A stretch of DNA of 64,000 bases from Kytococcus sedentarius DSM 20547 (GCF_000023925.1 NC_013169.1:310001-374000), one strand, 5' to 3'. Numbered from the stretch's first letter, positions 33,716 through 42,659 are shown. Notes: generated from the letters alone by a model not told the origin. Numbers and translations are program-made.

Positions 33716-35053
33716 TCAGAAGGCGTCGTTGCGGATCGTCTCGCCCAGGTCGCGCATGCCCGGCCAGTCGACCACCACGATGCTGGCGCCGCCCGGGCTC
33801 CAGCCCACGTTCAGCCAGGGCGCGGTGCGGTAGTTCAGCCCCCCCTTGCCGCCGCGCACGAAGTCGAAGGCCAGGGAGCGGATCTCACCCACGCTGAGGC
33901 CGCCGCTGACGCGCACGCCCTGCGTCCCCGCATCGACCATGCCGGAGAGCTTGTTGGGGTTGCTCGCCACCGAGGGGCTCATGGCCTTGTCGACCAGGCC
34001 CTGCAGGAAGGACATCTGGCGCTCGCCGCGGCCGATGTCGCCCAGGCCCAGGGTCTTGCGCTCGCGGACGAAGCGCAGCGCCTCCTCGCCCGTCTCCAGC
34101 CGCACCGCGCCCTCCGGGAACTCGGGGGAGGCCTGCGGGTTGTCGACGGTCACGCCGCCCAACTCGTTGGTCACGGCCTTGAAGTTCTCGAAGTCGGTGA
34201 TCGCGACGTCGTCGATCTTCACGTCGAGCATGCCCTGGAAGGTGCGGGTCAGCAGCTGCGGGCCCCCGATGGCGTAGGCCGCGTTCAGCTTGTTGTGCCC
34301 GTACCCGGGGATCGGCACGTACAGGTCGCGCGGGAAGTGGACCAGCGTGACCTCGTCGCCGGAGGCGTTCAGGTGGGCCAGGATCATCACGTCGGAGCGG
34401 TAGGGCGCACCGACGCCGTCCTCACCGATGAGCAGGATGTTGCGCGCGCCGTCGGCTCCCGGCGCCGGGTCGTCGGCCGACCCGTCCTCGTCGGGGGACG
34501 GCACCGCCTTGGAGTCCTCCCCGTCGCCGTCCTTCTCGTCGACCACGCCGTCCAGGTTGGTGTCGCCGTCGGCACGGCCGTCCCCGTCCTCGTCGTCGCC
34601 CCCCTTGTCCTTGCTGCCACGCGTCGCGTCGACCGTGCCGTCGCCGTCGGAGTCCACGCGGTAGTCCGCCTTGCCGTCCCGGTCGGTGTCGAGGTTGAGG
34701 TCCGGCTTGCCGTCCCCGTCGGTGTCGATGTTGATGTCGCCCTTGCCGTCCCCGTCGGTGTCCACGTCGCGTGGCACGTCCGGGGTGTGGTCGTCGTCCA
34801 CCTCGTCGGGCAGCAGCGCCTCGTGGACGATGTTGTCCTTCAGGGTGCTGTTGAGGTTGAAGAACCAGACCGCGGCGATCACCAGGGGGATCGCGACCAG
34901 GACCGCCAGCAGACCGCAGCCCCAGCGCCACGGTCCGCGCAGTCCGCGGCGCCGCGGGGTCGTGCCGGCCGGGCTGGAACCCGTGGCGCGCGGGCCGTCC
35001 CCGCCCCCGGGGCCGGTGGGGTCGAGGTGGGGGTCGTGCGGGCGCTCGCTCAT
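33716..35053 (-). CDS. LytR-CpsA-Psr family protein with Asp-rich repeat insert
   Basis: LCP enzymes attach polyprenyl-linked glycopolymers to peptidoglycan outside the membrane. The 445 residues have a cytoplasmic head, one membrane helix (about 46-66), an inserted acidic region (about 95-175), and the LCP domain (about 203-400) with YRSDVMILAHLN, the Arg-containing FPRDLYVPIPGYGHNKLNAAYA and LRFVRERKT. The insert has repeated D-x-D-x-D-G-x-x-D units (DTDGDGKGD, DTDGDGKPD, DTDRDGKAD, DSDGDGTVD and relatives), resembling thrombospondin type 3 or EF-hand-like calcium loops. Start ATG 35053 has TAGTGT ending 7 bases upstream; ATG 35062 is less likely. Calcium binding is inferred. Confidence 0.9.
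   Translation of the reverse strand: MSERPHDPHLDPTGPGGGDGPRATGSSPAGTTPRRRGLRGPWRWGCGLLAVLVAIPLVIAAVWFFNLNSTLKDNIVHEALLPDEVDDDHTPDVPRDVDTDGDGKGDINIDTDGDGKPDLNLDTDRDGKADYRVDSDGDGTVDATRGSKDKGGDDEDGDGRADGDTNLDGVVDEKDGDGEDSKAVPSPDEDGSADDPAPGADGARNILLIGEDGVGAPYRSDVMILAHLNASGDEVTLVHFPRDLYVPIPGYGHNKLNAAYAIGGPQLLTRTFQGMLDVKIDDVAITDFENFKAVTNELGGVTVDNPQASPEFPEGAVRLETGEEALRFVRERKTLGLGDIGRGERQMSFLQGLVDKAMSPSVASNPNKLSGMVDAGTQGVRVSGGLSVGEIRSLAFDFVRGGKGGLNYRTAPWLNVGWSPGGASIVVVDWPGMRDLGETIRNDAF
34555..34790 (-). repeat. Asp/Gly-codon repeats in the LCP gene
   Basis: Imperfect repeats of about 36-39 bases built on complements of GTCGACACCGACGGGGAC-like units encode the D-x-D-x-D-G motifs. They are in frame, and copy number could vary between strains. 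Confidence 0.7.
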
Positions 35054-35060
35054 GTCGGCC

Positions 35061-35066
35061 ACACTA
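35061..35066 (-). promoter_or_regulatory. -10 box of the LCP gene (leaderless)
   Basis: TAGTGT on the minus strand, ending 7 bases before ATG 35053. Confidence 0.5.
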
Positions 35067-35187
35067 CGACCCTCCGGTGGGAGCCGGCTGGGAGTTCGGT
35101 GAGGTGCTCGTCACCCCATCGGAGCGGGGCGGGCGGGTGGTTCGGTGGGGGTGGAATGCGGGGGGTGCCACGCCGTGTTCCCCGGGG

Positions 35188-36297
35188 GTGACTGACGCCC
35201 CGACCGGTACCCCGCAGGACCACGACGCGCCCCAGGAGGCCGCGGCCTCACCGCTGTCCGGGCGACCCGGTGCGGTACGCATGCACTCCCGCATCGCCCT
35301 GCACCACGGCGACCCGCTGCGCGAGCAGCGCCTGCTCGAGGAGGGGCTCGCGGTCGTCGATCTGGGCGACCGCGGCGTGGTGACCGTTTCCGGGCCCGAC
35401 CGCCTGAGCTGGCTGCACAGCCTGCTCACCCAGCAGGTCGGTGACCTCGCGCCGGGGCAGTCCGCCGAGGCGATGGTGCTGACCCCCCAGGGGCGGATCG
35501 AGCACGTCCTGCACCTGGTGGACGACGGGGCGACCACCTGGATCACCACGGACCCCGGCCATGCCGCGCCCCTGAGCTCCTTCCTGGAGTCCATGCGCTT
35601 CATGCTCCGCGTCGAGGTGGCAGACCGCAGCGCGGACCTGCGGGTTGTCGGTGAGCCCCACTCCGCGCCCGGGCTCCCCGGGGAGCCGCCCGTCTGGGTG
35701 GACCCGTGGCCCGGCCCGGTGGGGGCGACGGCGGTGCGCACGGCCGACGACCTCGAGGTCCACCCCGGCGAGGGATGGGCCTGGCGCGAGGTGGTGCTGC
35801 CGGCCGAGGCGGTGGAGGAGTGGGTGGCCGACCGGCCGCTGGCGGGGTGGTGGGCCCTCGAGGCCCTGCGCATCGCGGCTTGGCGCCCGTCCGCCCAAGA
35901 GGTGGACGACCGCTCCATCCCCCACGAACTGGACTGGCTGCGCACCGCCGTGCACCTGCAGAAGGGTTGCTACCGCGGTCAGGAGACGGTGGCGCGGGTG
36001 CAGAACCTGGGCCAGCCGCCGCGTCGTCTGGTCTTCCTCCACCTGGACGGCTCCGGCCACGAGCTGCCCGCGGTCGGGTCCGAGGTGCACAGCGGCGCCG
36101 TGGCCGGCGACCCGGCGTCCGGGAAGGTGGTGGGGCGGCTGACGAGCGTGGGCCGGCACCACGAGCTCGGGCCGATCGGGCTGGCGGTGGTGAAGCGCTC
36201 CGCGCCGGCCGAGGAGACGCTCACGATCGGGGCCACGGCCGCGGCCCAGGAGGTCGTGGTGGCGGCCGGTGGGCGCCCCGCACGGCGTCGTGTGTGA
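35188..36297 (+). CDS. ygfZ: Folate-binding YgfZ-like protein
   Basis: A 369-residue member of the YgfZ/GcvT family, folate-dependent factors for repair or assembly of iron-sulfur enzymes. The N-terminal core has VVTVSGPDRLSWLHSLLTQQ, the middle follows the GcvT fold, and the diagnostic KGCYRGQETVARVQNLGQPP (K-G-C-Y-x-G-Q-E) is present with its cysteine. The C-terminal GcvT-C barrel is complete. GTG 35188 is the best of several in-frame starts because SPLSGRPGAV soon after it matches the usual opening of actinobacterial homologues; ATG 35281 is possible. The stop codon lies inside a perfect CRP-type palindrome that controls the next gene. Confidence 0.92.
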   Translation: MTDAPTGTPQDHDAPQEAAASPLSGRPGAVRMHSRIALHHGDPLREQRLLEEGLAVVDLGDRGVVTVSGPDRLSWLHSLLTQQVGDLAPGQSAEAMVLTPQGRIEHVLHLVDDGATTWITTDPGHAAPLSSFLESMRFMLRVEVADRSADLRVVGEPHSAPGLPGEPPVWVDPWPGPVGATAVRTADDLEVHPGEGWAWREVVLPAEAVEEWVADRPLAGWWALEALRIAAWRPSAQEVDDRSIPHELDWLRTAVHLQKGCYRGQETVARVQNLGQPPRRLVFLHLDGSGHELPAVGSEVHSGAVAGDPASGKVVGRLTSVGRHHELGPIGLAVVKRSAPAEETLTIGATAAAQEVVVAAGGRPARRRV

Positions 36298-36308
36298 CAT
36301 AGGTCACA
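36293..36308. promoter_or_regulatory. CRP/GlxR-type operator
   Basis: TGTGACATAGGTCACA fits the consensus TGTGANNTANNTCACA at every position and is extended by one outer G-C pair. Centred about 52 bases upstream of the likely transcription start of the PRC-barrel gene. It includes the ygfZ stop codon. Confidence 0.75.
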
Positions 36309-36317
36309 CGAATGCGG

Positions 36318-36346
36318 TTGGCTGGGGGACCTTTCGCAAATAATGT
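36318..36346 (+). promoter_or_regulatory. Promoter of the PRC-barrel/YsnF gene
   Basis: TTGGCT (36318-36323), a 17-base spacer, and TAATGT (36341-36346). The surrounding A+T-rich stretch is unusual for this window. The leader of about 75 bases ends with AAGGAGA before ATG 36427. Confidence 0.65.
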
Positions 36347-36426
36347 GGGCGTGAACCCCCCGGTTCCTCCGGGCGGGAGACCTGTGACCGACATGGCTCG
36401 CATGCCGGGCCCGAAGGAGAACAGCA

Positions 36427-37569
36427 ATGATCAGCAAGGAGCAGCTGCAGGACCTGCGTGGCGGTGACCTGTTCGGGACCGACAACGAGAAGATCGGGTC
36501 CATCAGCGACATCTACCTGGACGACCAGACCGGCCAGCCGGCATGGGCCACGGTGAACGTGGGCATGTTCAGCGGCGACAGCTTCGTGCCGCTGGACGAC
36601 GCCACCATCGCCGACGGTGGCCTTGCCGTTCCCTACACCAAGGACAAGGTGAAGGACGCGCCGCAGATCGAGGCCGGCCAGCACCTGGACGCCGAGCACG
36701 AGGTGGAGCTGTACCGCTACTACGGCGTGCAGTTCGACGGTGACAACGCCGGCACCGACACCACCGACACGCTGGACCGTCAGGACGGCCGCGTGGACGG
36801 CGCCCCGGTCGAGGGCCAGGACCGCGGTGAGTTCGGTCGCTGGGACAGCGGCGACGCCGCTGCTGCCGGCGCCGGGACCGCAGGCGTTGCCGGTGCCGCC
36901 GGCTACGCCGGGCACGACACCGACACCGACGCCCGGGCGGACTACGACCGCCAGTACGGCGACGACACCGCGCTGGACGTGGAGCGTGACCGCGCCGCGG
37001 CCGCCGACACCGACCAGCGCGCCGGCTTCTTCGGCGGCGACCGTGACGCCGACGCCACCACCGCCGTGCCGACCGCGGCCGCCGGGACGGACTACGACCG
37101 TGACCGCACGGCCGACTACGACCGTGACCGCGCGCAGGCCGTCGACGGCGAGCGCACCTCCGTGACCCGTCACGAGGAGCGCCTCAATGTCGGCAAGGAG
37201 CGTCGCGAGACCGGCGCCGTCCGCCTCAAGAAGTACGTGGTCGAGGAGGACGAGACGATCTCCGTGCCGCTGGAGCGCGAGTCCATCGAGGTCGAGCGCC
37301 GCGACATCACCGACGGCCAGGCCATCGGTGACTGGGACTTCGGCGACGACGAGCTGGAGATCACCCTCATCGAGGAGCACCCCGTCATCTCCAAGGAGGT
37401 GTACGCGGTCGAGGAGATCGGCCTGAACAAGAAGGTCGTCACCGAGAACCGTCAGGTGACCGAGCGTGTCCGCCGCGAGCGCGTGGACATCGAGGGCCTG
37501 GACGACAACGCCCAGACCGGCCGGGACAACGGCGGCCTCTTCGGCGGCCGCCAGAACGACCGCATCTGA
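36427..37569 (+). CDS. PRC-barrel and YsnF/DUF2382 domain stress protein
   Basis: A 380-residue soluble protein. The N-terminal PRC-barrel (about 1-80: LRGGDLFGTDNEKIGSISDIY, FVPLDDA) is a small beta fold found in RNA and photosystem proteins. The middle (about 95-225) is an Asp/Arg/Ala-rich low-complexity region with YDRDR repeats. The C-terminal DUF2382/YsnF domain (about 232-355) has RHEERLNVGKERRETG, VPLERESIEVERRDI and the mirrored repeat VVTENRQVTERVRRERVDIE. YsnF-type proteins are linked to general stress response. A strong promoter with a CRP-type site suggests cAMP or carbon-state control. A 20-bp hairpin terminator follows. Confidence 0.88.
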   Translation: MISKEQLQDLRGGDLFGTDNEKIGSISDIYLDDQTGQPAWATVNVGMFSGDSFVPLDDATIADGGLAVPYTKDKVKDAPQIEAGQHLDAEHEVELYRYYGVQFDGDNAGTDTTDTLDRQDGRVDGAPVEGQDRGEFGRWDSGDAAAAGAGTAGVAGAAGYAGHDTDTDARADYDRQYGDDTALDVERDRAAAADTDQRAGFFGGDRDADATTAVPTAAAGTDYDRDRTADYDRDRAQAVDGERTSVTRHEERLNVGKERRETGAVRLKKYVVEEDETISVPLERESIEVERRDITDGQAIGDWDFGDDELEITLIEEHPVISKEVYAVEEIGLNKKVVTENRQVTERVRRERVDIEGLDDNAQTGRDNGGLFGGRQNDRI

Positions 37570-37598
37570 GTCGTCCCCCGGCGGTGACCCGCTGGGCG

Positions 37599-37647
37599 AG
37601 GCCCCACCCCCGCTGAACTGATTCCCGGTTCAGCGGGGGTGGGGCCT
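37599..37647 (+). terminator. Strong terminator of the PRC-barrel gene
   Basis: Perfect 20-bp arms (37599-37618, 37628-37647) around a nine-base loop TGATTCCCG. Confidence 0.85.
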
Positions 37648-37672
37648 CATCGCGTGCGGGCGGGCGAGCAAC

Positions 37673-37678
37673 TAGGCT
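37673..37678 (+). promoter_or_regulatory. -10 box of the asparaginase operon (leaderless)
   Basis: TAGGCT, ending 7 bases before GTG 37686. Confidence 0.55.
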
Positions 37679-37685
37679 CCACTGC

Positions 37686-38696
37686 GTGACCTCTCCCACT
37701 CCTGCCGCCGGTTCCACCCCCCTCGCCCAGGCCCCCGTCATCGCCCACGTGGTGCGGGGCGAGCTCGTCGAGTCCGTCCACCACGGGCTGGGCGTGCTCA
37801 CCTCCGCCGCCGGCGAGGTGGAGGTCGCCGTCGGCGACGTCCGGGCGGCGATGTTCCCGCGGTCCTCCAACAAGCCGATGCAGGCCGTGGGCATGCTCCG
37901 CTCGGGCGCCGAGCTCACGGGGCGGCACCTGGCCCTGGTGTGCGCCAGCCACTCCGGCGAGCCGTTCCACCTCGACGCGGTGCAGGAGAACCTGCAGGCT
38001 GCGGGGCTGACCACCGCCTATCTGCAGAACACCCCGAGCTTCCCCATCGACGAGCAGGCCAAGGCCGCCTACGTCGCGGCCGGGAACGGCGCCTCGTCCC
38101 TGGCGCAGAACTGCTCCGGCAAGCACTCCGGCATGCTCGCCGCCTGCGTCGCGGCGGGCTGGGACACGCAGACCTACCTGTCCCCGGAGCACCCGCTGCA
38201 GCAGGCCATCCGCGAGGCCGTCGAGGACCTCAGTGGCGACACCGTCGAGCACGTCGCGGTGGATGGCTGTGGCGCCCCGGTGATGTCCATCTCCCTGGCG
38301 GGTCTCGCGCGCTCCTTCGGGCGCATCGCCGCCGCCGGCGAGGGCCCGGAGAAGACGGTCGGGGACGCGATGCGGGAGCACCCGCAGTACGTCGGCGGCA
38401 CCCGGCGCGAGGTCACGCAGCTGATGCGGGCCGTGCCCGGCTCGATCGCCAAGGACGGCGCCGAGGCCGTGCTGGCCATGGGGCTGCCGGACGGGCGGGG
38501 CCTTGCCGTCAAGGTCACCGACGGCAACGAGCGTGCCTGCTACGCGGTGGCCGTCGAGCTGCTGCGCACCGCCGGCATCGAGAACGAGGCACTGGACCGG
38601 CTGGCCGAGGTCAGGGTCATGGGGCACGGCCGGCAGGTCGGGTCCGTCGTCGTGACCGATGCGGTGGGCGCCGGCGCGCAGGGGGAGGGCGCCTGA
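37686..38696 (+). CDS. Asparaginase (rhizobial type II-like)
   Basis: Predicted L-asparaginase of the Rhizobium etli AnsA-like family, unrelated to the E. coli enzymes. The 336 residues have HHGLGVLTSAAG, FPRSSNKPMQAVGM (catalytic region with S-S-N-K), ALVCASHSGE, the cysteine-containing NCSGKHSGMLAACV, and DGCGAPVMSISLAGLA; the last two carry the conserved Cys and Gly-rich turns that bind metal in characterised members. GTG 37686 is supported by the -10 box. A DUF2516 gene starts in its stop (TGATG) and an alpha/beta hydrolase follows, making a three-gene operon. Confidence 0.88.
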   Translation: MTSPTPAAGSTPLAQAPVIAHVVRGELVESVHHGLGVLTSAAGEVEVAVGDVRAAMFPRSSNKPMQAVGMLRSGAELTGRHLALVCASHSGEPFHLDAVQENLQAAGLTTAYLQNTPSFPIDEQAKAAYVAAGNGASSLAQNCSGKHSGMLAACVAAGWDTQTYLSPEHPLQQAIREAVEDLSGDTVEHVAVDGCGAPVMSISLAGLARSFGRIAAAGEGPEKTVGDAMREHPQYVGGTRREVTQLMRAVPGSIAKDGAEAVLAMGLPDGRGLAVKVTDGNERACYAVAVELLRTAGIENEALDRLAEVRVMGHGRQVGSVVVTDAVGAGAQGEGA

Positions 38697-39064
38697 TGGG
38701 CAGCATCGCGTACACGATCATGTCGATCGAGACCTGGGTGCTGGCCGCGCTGGCGGTCGCCGGTCTGGTGGTGGAGGCCAAGGCCCTGCTGCACGTGCTC
38801 ACCACCCGCGTGGACGCCTTCCCGGCGGCCGACGCCCGCACCAAGCCCTTCTGGGCCATCGTGCTGGCCCTCTGCACGCTGCTGGGCACCTGGTACGTCT
38901 GGATCATGGGCTGGGCGCTGGTCAGCGGCGCCATCGCGAGCTTCCCGCCGCTGACGATCATCGGTGTCATCGCGGTGACCGTCGCCGGCGTGTACCTGGC
39001 CGGCACGCGGCCCCGCATCGAGGGCGTGCTCGCCAACGCGCAGTCGCCCGGCAAGCTCTGGTGA
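38696..39064 (+). CDS. DUF2516 membrane protein
   Basis: A 122-residue protein with three or four hydrophobic helices (about 8-30, 50-72, 78-102) and a loop TTRVDAFPAADARTKPFW between the first two. The pattern of a helix, a conserved T-K-x-F-W and a further helix is that of DUF2516 in actinobacteria. Its ATG shares bases with the asparaginase stop and its TGA overlaps the GTG of the next gene, so three genes are read as one unit. Function unknown. Confidence 0.8.
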   Translation: MGSIAYTIMSIETWVLAALAVAGLVVEAKALLHVLTTRVDAFPAADARTKPFWAIVLALCTLLGTWYVWIMGWALVSGAIASFPPLTIIGVIAVTVAGVYLAGTRPRIEGVLANAQSPGKLW

Positions 39065-39915
39065 CCGCCGGGCAGGCGCCCCGCACGCACCTCTTGGACG
39101 GCCCGGACGGTCCGCTGGAGGTCCTCCAGACGGGCAGCGGCGAGCCGACGACGGTGTTCGGCCACGGGCTGGCGGGCACCATCGACACCACCCGCCCGTT
39201 CGCCACCGGCGTGCGGGGCAGCAAGGTGTTCCTGCACTTCCGGGGCCACGGGCGCTCGGTGGCGCCGGTGCCCGCGGCCCACACGTCCACCCCGGCGGAC
39301 GGGGCGCCGGCCGCGCACGCGACCGGGTGGGGCTACGGCTCCCTGGCAGCGGACCTGCGCCGGGTGGCCGACGCGACCGGGGCCACCCGCGCGCTCGGGG
39401 TGAGCATGGGCGCGGGCGCGCTCACCCGCATCCTGTCCGAGGAGCCTGACCGGTTCGAACGGGTGGTGCTCGTGATCCCCGCGGTCATCGACGCCGTCCG
39501 CGAGGACCGGGCGCTGGACCGCATGGCTGCGATGGCGCAGCTCGTGGAGTCCGGGGATGTCGAGGCGCTGGCGGCCTCGCTCTTGGCCGAGCAGCCCCCG
39601 CAGGTGCAGGGCGACCGGCACGTGCAGGTGTGGTGCGCCCAGCAGGCCCGGCAGCTGGTCGGCACACCCGTGGGGACCGCCCTGCGCGCGCTCCCGCACG
39701 AGTACCCCATCGAGGACCGTTCGGTGCTGGCGGCCGTGGAGGCGCCGGTGCTCCTCATCGGCCAGGTCGAGGACGACGCGCACCCGGCCCACGTCGCCGC
39801 GGAGCTCGGCGAGGCGCTGGGCAACGCGACGGTGGAGATCCTCCCGCCCGGTGGGCTGATGTGGTCGCACCGCACCCGGGTGCGCTCGCTGGTGGCGGAC
39901 TTCCTCAACGCCTGA
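39061..39915 (+). CDS. Alpha/beta hydrolase
   Basis: A 284-residue enzyme of the alpha/beta-hydrolase fold. It has an oxyanion-type strand VFGHGLAGT, the region FLHFRGHGRS, and the nucleophile elbow GVSMGAGAL (G-x-S-x-G). A later strand VLLIGQVEDDAHPAHVA carries the acid, and the catalytic His is probably in GGLMWSHRTRVRSL. Substrate unknown. GTG 39061 overlaps the preceding stop by four bases. It is convergent with a methyltransferase gene 66 bases away. Confidence 0.85.
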   Translation: MTAGQAPRTHLLDGPDGPLEVLQTGSGEPTTVFGHGLAGTIDTTRPFATGVRGSKVFLHFRGHGRSVAPVPAAHTSTPADGAPAAHATGWGYGSLAADLRRVADATGATRALGVSMGAGALTRILSEEPDRFERVVLVIPAVIDAVREDRALDRMAAMAQLVESGDVEALAASLLAEQPPQVQGDRHVQVWCAQQARQLVGTPVGTALRALPHEYPIEDRSVLAAVEAPVLLIGQVEDDAHPAHVAAELGEALGNATVEILPPGGLMWSHRTRVRSLVADFLNA

Positions 39916-39981
39916 GCACGGGCGGAGCGCACACCTCCGCGGCACCCGGCACCCGGCGCCTCGCAGTGACGAGCTCGGGCG

Positions 39982-40758
39982 TCAGAGCGGCGCCACGGCC
40001 TCCCACGGCACGGTCAGCTCCCCGCGGCGGGCCTCGGTGCGGGCACTGACCACGGGCCAACGGGCGGCCAGGGTGTGTACGGCGGCGACGAAGCGCTGCC
40101 GCCGCCCCCAGGTGGCCAGGTGGGCGTGGGTGTGCCACGCGGCGTCCAGGTCCTCCAGCAGGGTGTGCACCGGCTGGCCGGGCACGTTGTGGTGGATCAG
40201 CACCTTCGGCAGGCGCTCGGCGATGGCGCTCGGCGGGTCCACCTCGGCCATCGCCCAGGCGAAGGTCAGCGTCAGCGGGCCGCTGCGGTCCAGGGTCACC
40301 CACGCCGCGCGGCGCCCCACCTCGTTCGAGGTGCCCTCCAGCACCAGGCCACCGGGCGCGAGACCGGCCCGCAGCAGCTCCCAGGCGCCCGGGACGGCCT
40401 CCTCGGGGTACTGGCGCAGCACGTTGAACGCACGGATCGCCGTGGCCCGTCCGGTGAGGCCCGCCAGCTCGAAGCCCCCGCGGCGGAACTCCAGCCCCGC
40501 GCGGGCCCACGGGGCAGCGGCGGCCACGCGGGCGGCATCGATCTCCAGCCCGACGACCCGGGCGGTCGGTGCCACGCGGCGCACCCGGTGGAAGGTCTCC
40601 GCGGTGGTCAGCGGCAGGGCGCCGAAGCCCAGGTCCACCACGAGCGGTTCCGGGGTGGCGCGCAAGGTGGCCCCCAGGCGCCGGACCATCCACCGGTCCA
40701 CGCGACGCAGGCGGTTGGCGGCGGTCGTCCCGCGCGTAATGTCCCCGACCGGCCGCAT
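39982..40758 (-). CDS. Class I SAM-dependent methyltransferase
   Basis: A 258-residue methyltransferase-like protein. Motif I reads LVVDLGFGALPLTTAETF, somewhat unlike the usual D-x-G-x-G-x-G because the third Gly is replaced by Ala-Leu; an acidic motif II follows in VVGLEIDAARV. FELAGLTGRATAIRAFNVLRQY and LAPGGLVLEGTSNEVGR correspond to later motifs. ATG 40758 is chosen from TACGCT eight bases upstream. It is divergent from mshA with only 50 bases between starts, an arrangement seen in other actinobacteria; substrate unknown. Confidence 0.8.
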   Translation of the reverse strand: MRPVGDITRGTTAANRLRRVDRWMVRRLGATLRATPEPLVVDLGFGALPLTTAETFHRVRRVAPTARVVGLEIDAARVAAAAPWARAGLEFRRGGFELAGLTGRATAIRAFNVLRQYPEEAVPGAWELLRAGLAPGGLVLEGTSNEVGRRAAWVTLDRSGPLTLTFAWAMAEVDPPSAIAERLPKVLIHHNVPGQPVHTLLEDLDAAWHTHAHLATWGRRQRFVAAVHTLAARWPVVSARTEARRGELTVPWEAVAPL

Positions 40759-40766
40759 GACCGCAG

Positions 40767-40772
40767 AGCGTA
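40767..40772 (-). promoter_or_regulatory. -10 box of the methyltransferase gene
   Basis: TACGCT on the minus strand, ending 8 bases before ATG 40758. The mshA box lies back to back with it 23 bases away. Confidence 0.4.
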
Positions 40773-40795
40773 GTGGCCCCGCGCCCTCGTGGTGG

Positions 40796-40801
40796 CAGAA
40801 T
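40796..40801 (+). promoter_or_regulatory. -10 box of mshA (leaderless)
   Basis: CAGAAT, ending 7 bases before GTG 40809. Confidence 0.5.
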
Positions 40802-40808
40802 CGGGCGG

Positions 40809-42050
40809 GTGTCCTACACCTGTGCAAGCGCTGGCTCGGTGGTCGTGCTGAGCATGCACACCTCGCCCCTCTCGGACCCCGGAGAGGGCGATGCCGGGGG
40901 CATGAACGTCTACGTCCGCCAGCTCAGTCGCGCGATGGTGGGCGAGGGGGCGGCCGTGCACGTGGTGACCCGCTCGGACACCGGTGAGGCCTGGGAGGCG
41001 CGCGACGAGGGGGTCGCGGTCGCCGGCCTCCCGGTCGGCCCCCCGGATGCGGCGAAGGAGGACCTCCCCGCCCTGGTGCCGGACTTCGCCCGCGCCGTCG
41101 CGCAGCACCTGGCCGCCCGCGAGCTCGCCCCCGACGTGGTGCACTCCCACTACTGGCTCTCCGGGATGGTCGCCCTCGCGCTGCCCGGCCTGACCGCCAC
41201 CTGGGCCCACACCATGCACACCCTGGGCGCCACCAAGAACGCCGAGCTCGCCGGCACCGATGACCGGGAGCCGGCGGCCCGCCTGGAGGGGGAGCGCCGC
41301 ATCCTGGAGTCCGTCGACCTCGCCGTGGCCAGCACCTGCCCGGAGTGCGGACAGCTGCGCGCGCAGGGTGCGCCCGCCGAGCGCTGCGTCGTGATCCCCC
41401 CGGGGGTCGATGCGAGGACCTTCCACCCGCTCGAGCCCGCCGCCCGGGACGCCGTGCGCCACGCGGTGCGCCAGGAGCTCGGCCTGCCCGCCGACGCCCT
41501 GCTGCTGGTGCAGGCCGGGAGGTGGCAGCCCGCGAAGGGCCAGGTGGTCCTGCTGGAGGCCGTGGAGCACCTCTGGGAAGCCGGCATCCGGGCGCACGCC
41601 GTCTTCGTCGGGGGGCCCAGCGGCGCCGGGGACGCGGGCGAACTGCCCCGCCGCATCGAGCAGTCACCCGCCCGCGACGGCCTGCTGCCGCGGGGTGCGG
41701 TGCCGCCGGCGGAGCTCGCCCGCCTGCTGCACGCGGCGGACCTGGTGGTGGTGCCCAGCCGCACCGAGTCCTTCGGTCTGGTGGCCGTGGAGGCGATGGC
41801 CTGCGGCACCCCCGTCGTCGCGGCCCGGGTGGGGGGACTGCCCGATGCGGTGGGCGACGCCGCCGCGCTCGTCGACGGCCACGACCCGCGGGACTGGGCC
41901 GAGGCCCTGGCCGGGCTGCTGGCCGACCCGGCGGCCCGTGCGGCTCTCGGCGAGGCGGGCCGGCGACGGGCTGCGACCATGTCCTGGCGGGACACCGCCC
42001 GCGCCCACCTCGAGGCCTACCGCACCGCCCGACGCCAGGAGGCACCATGA
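40809..42050 (+). CDS. mshA: D-inositol-3-phosphate glycosyltransferase
   Basis: First committed enzyme of mycothiol synthesis: joins GlcNAc from UDP-GlcNAc to inositol-3-phosphate. The 413-residue GT4 protein has [22 protein letters not shown] near the N-terminus, [10 protein letters not shown], and [14 protein letters not shown], all specific to MshA. The C-terminal domain has [20 protein letters not shown] and the E-x7-E motif in [24 protein letters not shown] 40809 follows the leaderless rule. The YbjN-like gene starts inside its stop, and gpmA follows, as in Mycobacterium around Rv0486-Rv0489. Confidence 0.96.
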   Translation: MSYTCASAGSVVVLSMHTSPLSDPGEGDAGGMNVYVRQLSRAMVGEGAAVHVVTRSDTGEAWEARDEGVAVAGLPVGPPDAAKEDLPALVPDFARAVAQHLAARELAPDVVHSHYWLSGMVALALPGLTATWAHTMHTLGATKNAELAGTDDREPAARLEGERRILESVDLAVASTCPECGQLRAQGAPAERCVVIPPGVDARTFHPLEPAARDAVRHAVRQELGLPADALLLVQAGRWQPAKGQVVLLEAVEHLWEAGIRAHAVFVGGPSGAGDAGELPRRIEQSPARDGLLPRGAVPPAELARLLHAADLVVVPSRTESFGLVAVEAMACGTPVVAARVGGLPDAVGDAAALVDGHDPRDWAEALAGLLADPAARAALGEAGRRRAATMSWRDTARAHLEAYRTARRQEAP

Positions 42051-42652
42051 CCGCCGCCGAGAACGCCGCTGCGCGCGGGGACGACGACGGGCCCGGCGGC
42101 CGCCCCGCCGGCAGCCCGGGACAGCAGGCGGCCCTGGACGTGGTGGACCGGTGGGTCGCCCTGCACGCCGACCCCGCCTCGCCGGAGCACGTCGAGGGCG
42201 TCGAGGCCGAACGGCTCGCGGACGACGACGGGCGCCCCACCGGCGCCTGGGTCATCACGCTGCCCGGCGAGCGGAAGCTCAAGACGGTCGTCTCGGTGCG
42301 GGTGGGGGAGAAGTCGCTGGGCCTCATCGCCTTCGTCGTGCGCAACCCCGACGAGAACCACGCGGCGGTCTACCGGATGCTGCTGCGCCGCACCCTGGAC
42401 CTGCCTGGCCTGGCCTACGCGATCGACGACTCCGGCGACGTCTACCTCACCGGCCGCACTCCGGTCCGGGGAGTGACGGACACCTGGTTCGACGAGGCGA
42501 TGGGGGCGGTGCTGCAGGCCAGCGACGGCATCTTCAACGAGGTCCTGGCCAAGGGCTTCCTCACCGCCATGCAGACCGAGTGGGACTGGCGCACCAGCCG
42601 GGGGGAGTCCACCCGCAACCTCGAGGCCTTCCGCCACCTGCTGGCCGACTGA
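42047..42652 (+). CDS. YbjN-domain protein
   Basis: A 201-residue soluble protein of the YbjN / type III secretion chaperone-like fold. The core contains the two alpha-beta units [21 protein letters not shown] and [32 protein letters not shown], followed by helices [23 protein letters not shown]. The N-terminal 25 residues are Gly/Ala/Pro-rich. Start ATG 42047 has CCAGGAG upstream and overlaps the mshA stop. The gene has the same neighbours as Rv0487 in M. tuberculosis. Function unknown; a chaperone-like or regulatory role is guessed from the fold. Confidence 0.85.
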   Translation: MTAAENAAARGDDDGPGGRPAGSPGQQAALDVVDRWVALHADPASPEHVEGVEAERLADDDGRPTGAWVITLPGERKLKTVVSVRVGEKSLGLIAFVVRNPDENHAAVYRMLLRRTLDLPGLAYAIDDSGDVYLTGRTPVRGVTDTWFDEAMGAVLQASDGIFNEVLAKGFLTAMQTEWDWRTSRGESTRNLEAFRHLLAD

Positions 42653-42659
42653 GCCCCGC

